Positions 60,969-64,000 of a DNA stretch of 64,000 nucleotides are shown one piece after another. Under the pieces are notes generated by a model. The model searched no databases. It was not told the origin of the DNA and saw only the letters and a list, made by a program, of their open reading frames with translations. Positions within the stretch are counted from its first letter, which is position 1. Each line of letters opens with the position of its first letter. A program made the translations under genes and the position numbers. The stretch comes from G965197715 sp965247615. Lineage in GTDB: Bacteria > Chloroflexota > Dehalococcoidia > Lucifugimonadales > UBA1127. The stretch lies in the NCBI GenBank assembly GCA_965247615.1, contig OZ252022.1:1922001-1986000 (forward strand), given 5' to 3'.

Positions 60969-61157
60969 TTGGGGGACAGTCGGTCGGACACAGCGGCGCC
61001 AGGTGTCGCGCACCTGTTCGCGATTCCCATGGAAGATGGCGCGCTCCTCTCCGTCCGGCTGTACCTCTACGGCGACCATGCCGCCGAGACTAAGGTCCGC
61101 ACGGGACCCCTGTGGCGGGCCTGGATGGAGCAGCGGTTCCCACCTGCGCCGGGCTAG
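60969..61157 (+). CDS. Possible small protein after CapA paralogue 3
   Basis: A 62-codon frame (TTG start) reads HLFAIPMEDGALLSVRLYLY and GDHAAETKVRTGPLWRAWME and ends at TAG 61157. Third codon positions are strongly G/C, as in real genes here. No ribosome site or family was seen; it may be a C-terminal relic of a longer gene. The rest of the gap to 61324 shows nothing. Confidence 0.3.
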   Translation: MGDSRSDTAAPGVAHLFAIPMEDGALLSVRLYLYGDHAAETKVRTGPLWRAWMEQRFPPAPG

Positions 61158-61324
61158 ACCCACAACACCTTCGCGCCCTCCCCCAACCATCGCCCCTGCT
61201 AAGATGGGCGTGACGCTCCCGCCTCCCCACCCGTTATCCCAGCCGCGGCAGGGGCCACAACGACCCCCGTCCATCCGTTCTACGCCGAGCGCGTCGGTCA
61301 TGCAGGGGAGAGGTTGCCAATCAC

Positions 61325-63544
61325 ATGGACAATGACGCCAATCTCCTAGCCCTCCTCAAATCCCGCTTCGGCTACGAGAGCTTCCTGCCCCTGCAGTCGG
61401 AGATCATCGGAAACGTCCTGGCACGCCGCGACAGCCTGGCGCTGATGCCCACCGGCGGCGGCAAGTCCCTCTGCTACCAGCTGCCGGCCCTCGTCTTTGG
61501 CGGCGTCACCTTGGTCGTCTCGCCACTGATCGCCCTGATGAAGGACCAGGTGGACGCCCTGAATGCCAACGGCATCGCCGCCAGGTTCATCAACAGCTCC
61601 CTGCCCGCCGGGGAGGTAGGGCGCGTGCAGGGGGAGGTCTTGCGGGGTCAGATCAAGCTTCTCTACGTGGCCCCGGAGCGGCTGGCCCTCCCCGGGTTCC
61701 GCCACTTCCTCCACGGCCTGGACCTCAGCCTCATCGCGATCGACGAGGCCCACTGTATCTCCGAGTGGGGCCACGAGTTCCGTCCCGACTACCGCAACCT
61801 GCGGCAGCTGCGCGACGACTTCCCCGCGACGCCGGTCATCGCCCTGACCGCCACCGCCACGCAGCGCGTGCGCGACGACATCATCGCCCAGCTGGGCCTG
61901 CAGCAGGGCCGCGTGTTTCTATCGAGCTTCGACCGGAGCAACCTCAGCTACTGGGTGTGGCCCAGGGACGGCGCCCGGGAGCGGCTGCTCCCACTACTGG
62001 AACGACACCGCAGCCAGTCCGCCATCATCTACTGCTTCTCCCGGCAAGAGACCGAGACCCTGGCCGCCTACCTGAACGCGCGGGGCCTGCCTGCCCGCGC
62101 CTATCACGCCGGGTTCGACAGCGACACGCGCCGCCGGATCCAGGAAGACTTCGTCCGCGACCGCGTGCCCATCATCGTCGCCACCATCGCCTTCGGCATG
62201 GGCATAGACAAACCCGACGTCCGCCTCGTCGTCCACCACAACCTGCCCAAGTCCCTGGAGGGTTACTACCAGGAAACGGGCCGGGCCGGCAGGGACGGAC
62301 TGCCCAGCCAGTGCGTCCTCATCTACTCCTACGCCGACAAGGTCAGGCAGGACCACTTCATCAATCAGATCGAGGACGCGCAGGAGCAGCGGAACGTCAG
62401 GGAGAAGCTGGTGCGGATGGTGGAGTTCGCCCAGCTGACCAGCTGCCGCCGCCGGTTCATGCTGGAGTACCTGGGGGAGCGGAGGGCGGAGGAGAGCTGC
62501 GGCGGCTGCGACGTCTGCCTGGAGCCTCGGGAGGAGTTCGACGCCACGGAGATCGCCCAGAAGGTGCTCTCCGCCGTGATCCGCACCGGCGAGCGCTTCG
62601 GGGCAAACCACGTCATCCAGGTGCTGAGCGGCAGCCGCGAGAAGCGCATCCTGGAGATGGGCCATGAGCGGTTGAGCGTGCACGGCATCGCCAGGGACTA
62701 CGGGCGCCCGCAGCTGAGGGAGATCATCGGGCTGCTGCAGGAGCGGGGACTGCTGGTGCGGAGCGAGGGCGAGTACCCGACCCTGGCCGTCGCGCCCGAG
62801 GGGCGGGAGCTTCTTCGCGGGCGCCAGCCCCTGTCCCTCCCCCGGCCCATCGGCGTGGACGGGCGCGCGACCTCAACGGCGGCGGCGCCGGAGCCCGACG
62901 CGACCCTTTTCGAAGAGCTGCGCGGCCTTCGCCGGCGGTTGGCCGCCGCCCAGAACGTGCCTCCTTACGTCGTCTTCGGTGACGTGTCCCTCCGGCACAT
63001 GGCGGCAGCCTTCCCCCAGAGCATGGAGGCGTTCTCCCGTATCCCCGGCGTCGGCGAGGTCAAGCTGGAGCAGTACGGACCAGGCTTCCTGGAGGTCATC
63101 CGCGCCTACGCCGAGGCCAACGGCCTGGCAGACCGGTCGGACGCCGCGCCACTCCGGCAGCCGCCCGGCGAGAGAGCCCGGGCCCGGGACCGAGAGCGGC
63201 GGGAGCCGCGCATCGGGCCCACCCACGACGCCACACGGGAGCTTCTCTCCCGGCGGCTGTCCATCGCCGAGATGGCGCAGCTTCGCGGCGTGACGGAGAC
63301 CACAATCGTCGGCCACCTGGAGCTCCTGGCCGCTCGGGGCGACGTCCTGGACCTGGCCCACCTCCTGCCAGCGGCGGACAGGCTCAGCGAGATAGAGGCC
63401 GCCTTCGAGGTCTGCGGCAGCGCTTACATGCGGCCAGTCCGCGACCACCTCGGCGAACAGTTCACCTACGATGAGCTGCGGCTCGTGCGGATGCATCTCC
63501 GCCAGCAGGGGCGGCTGCCGGAACAGGAGACGCCGCCGAACTGA
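61325..63544 (+). CDS. recQ: ATP-dependent DNA helicase RecQ
   Basis: The 739-residue protein has all RecQ helicase motifs: LALMPTGGGKSLCYQLPAL (Walker A, residue 41), VSPLIALMKDQV, IDEAHCISEWGHEFRPDY (about 139), ALTATAT, HAGFDSDTRRRIQEDF, FGMGIDKPDVRLVVH and YYQETGRAGRDG. The zinc site follows (Cys at about 374, then CGGCDVC at about 392-398), then the RQC winged helix, an HRDC domain at about 535-605 and a C-terminal helix-turn-helix extension (SIAEMAQLRGVTETTIVGHL). It unwinds DNA 3'-5' in recombination and repair. Start: ATG 61325, weak ribosome site. Confidence 0.95.
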   Translation: MDNDANLLALLKSRFGYESFLPLQSEIIGNVLARRDSLALMPTGGGKSLCYQLPALVFGGVTLVVSPLIALMKDQVDALNANGIAARFINSSLPAGEVGRVQGEVLRGQIKLLYVAPERLALPGFRHFLHGLDLSLIAIDEAHCISEWGHEFRPDYRNLRQLRDDFPATPVIALTATATQRVRDDIIAQLGLQQGRVFLSSFDRSNLSYWVWPRDGARERLLPLLERHRSQSAIIYCFSRQETETLAAYLNARGLPARAYHAGFDSDTRRRIQEDFVRDRVPIIVATIAFGMGIDKPDVRLVVHHNLPKSLEGYYQETGRAGRDGLPSQCVLIYSYADKVRQDHFINQIEDAQEQRNVREKLVRMVEFAQLTSCRRRFMLEYLGERRAEESCGGCDVCLEPREEFDATEIAQKVLSAVIRTGERFGANHVIQVLSGSREKRILEMGHERLSVHGIARDYGRPQLREIIGLLQERGLLVRSEGEYPTLAVAPEGRELLRGRQPLSLPRPIGVDGRATSTAAAPEPDATLFEELRGLRRRLAAAQNVPPYVVFGDVSLRHMAAAFPQSMEAFSRIPGVGEVKLEQYGPGFLEVIRAYAEANGLADRSDAAPLRQPPGERARARDRERREPRIGPTHDATRELLSRRLSIAEMAQLRGVTETTIVGHLELLAARGDVLDLAHLLPAADRLSEIEAAFEVCGSAYMRPVRDHLGEQFTYDELRLVRMHLRQQGRLPEQETPPN

Positions 63545-63548
63545 AGCG

Positions 63549-64000
63549 GGTCGCTGGCGCGACGGCCATGCAGGTGAGAGTTGCGGGGTTGCGACGGTGG
63601 CGCCTCGGGGGGGATGGCGGTGGAAGGGTGTTTATAGCGCTCCAACGACCTGCCTGTGTCTGGTGGCTGTGGCTTGGGGCCTTGCAGCGCACCGTGGGGC
63701 GACGGCGTCGCAGCGGTCCGACGGCGGCGCAGGGGGTCGCCGCCGGCAGCGGGCCGTTTGATTGTTATAGTTCGGTGGATAGTCTGTCCTTTTTTTTACG
63801 CCTTCTGAACCTGGAAGGTACACAAAGGGTCGATTGTTTGCTTGGTGGAGACTCCCGGTAGCTTCGGCATGGCTTTGCGCGTTGATTGTTCTTTGGCGGG
63901 AGACCCCCCTGGCAGCGTCGGCGTGGCTTTACGCGGGTCGCTGCGCGACGGCTTTGTGGGGGGAGCGCAAGCCTGCCGCCACCCTGGATTCCCGCTTTCG
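63549..64000 (+). repeat. Repeat block after recQ with AT-rich repeat copy 4
   Basis: GGTCGCTGGCGCGACGGC lies at 63549-63566. 63758-63900 is the AT-rich repeat (T8 run, CTGAACCTGGAAGGT, GATTGTTTGCTTGG, GGTAGCTTCGG). A module with a shortened loop, GGTCGCTGCGCGACGG, follows near 63938, and the window ends inside an ATTCCCGC hairpin. No gene is seen from 63545 to the end. Confidence 0.65.

Noticed and set aside
59511..61301. 596-codon minus-strand frame
   Set aside because: Antisense to CapA paralogue 3; no motif.
63780..63800. T8 run as a terminator for recQ
   Set aside because: No stem precedes it and it lies 240 bases after the stop; the same T-run is part of the AT-rich repeat.

Overview
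The window reads as GC-rich chromosomal DNA of a free-living bacterium. The gene set is CoA-transferases of the CaiB/BaiF type, acyl-CoA dehydrogenases, metal-dependent amidohydrolases, an F420-type luciferase-like oxidoreductase, peptide-type ABC importers with long Pro/Ala-rich lipoprotein linkers, and a CO/xanthine-dehydrogenase-type molybdoenzyme. This resembles what is known of Dehalococcoidia/SAR202-like Chloroflexota. That placement is inference from gene content only. No rRNA or tRNA gene was seen, so nothing in the window fixes the taxonomy. Several genes are broken by single frameshifts, a stop codon or a short deletion. Whether these are real decay or draft-assembly errors cannot be decided from the sequence.

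Layout. 1-2009 (minus): molybdenum hydroxylase operon in M-S-L order, with a frameshift in the FAD subunit and the large subunit cut by the window edge. 2184-6293: type III restriction-modification pair; the methyltransferase has lost its catalytic DPPY segment. 6294-8300: repeats, a Rossmann-fold oxidoreductase and a decayed IS3 transposase. 8299-12545: a GyrI-like protein, then a four-gene envelope cassette (His-rich membrane protein, YtkA-like protein, cupredoxin-like lipoprotein, polytopic membrane protein with a seven-Cys cluster) behind a perfect 11-bp palindrome that overlaps its promoter. 12735-17482: class I fructose-bisphosphate aldolase, a DUF429 protein, GlpX fructose-1,6-bisphosphatase and, divergently, an inositol-3-phosphate synthase fused to an N-terminal helix-turn-helix. 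Together these point toward gluconeogenesis and inositol phosphate synthesis.

18030-33160: two racemase-fold proteins without the family's cysteines, a CapA-like phosphoesterase, a peptide-type ABC importer (binding protein plus two permeases), an alpha/beta-hydrolase fold protein lacking the usual nucleophile, a DUF502 protein, a metallophosphoesterase, an amidohydrolase-epimerase-binding protein run, relic gene fragments and a GNAT acetyltransferase. 33338-37667: an unknown coiled-coil membrane protein, ADP-ribosylglycohydrolase, aldo/keto reductase and a solute-binding-like protein. 38201-39230: an IS30 element inserted in a hairpin repeat. 39549-44459: a catabolic operon of two CoA-transferases and two acyl-CoA dehydrogenases. 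44522-49936 (minus): a zinc-ribbon protein, the ATP-grasp/transglutaminase/alpha-E operon and a second CapA. 50067-55125: a thiolase-like protein, a third CoA-transferase, an interrupted luciferase-like oxidoreductase and an amidohydrolase. 55226-58993: a second peptide-type ABC importer, followed by a fused relic of a third importer. 59640-63544: a third CapA and RecQ.

The spaces between genes hold a modular repeat family built on two hairpin modules, ATTCCCGC-TTTC-GCGGGAAT and GTCGC-TGGC-GCGAC. At two sites the repeat is bounded by 11-bp and 9-bp direct repeats that look like target-site duplications, so it appears to be mobile. A separate AT-rich repeat of about 100-145 bp occurs in four copies next to these modules.
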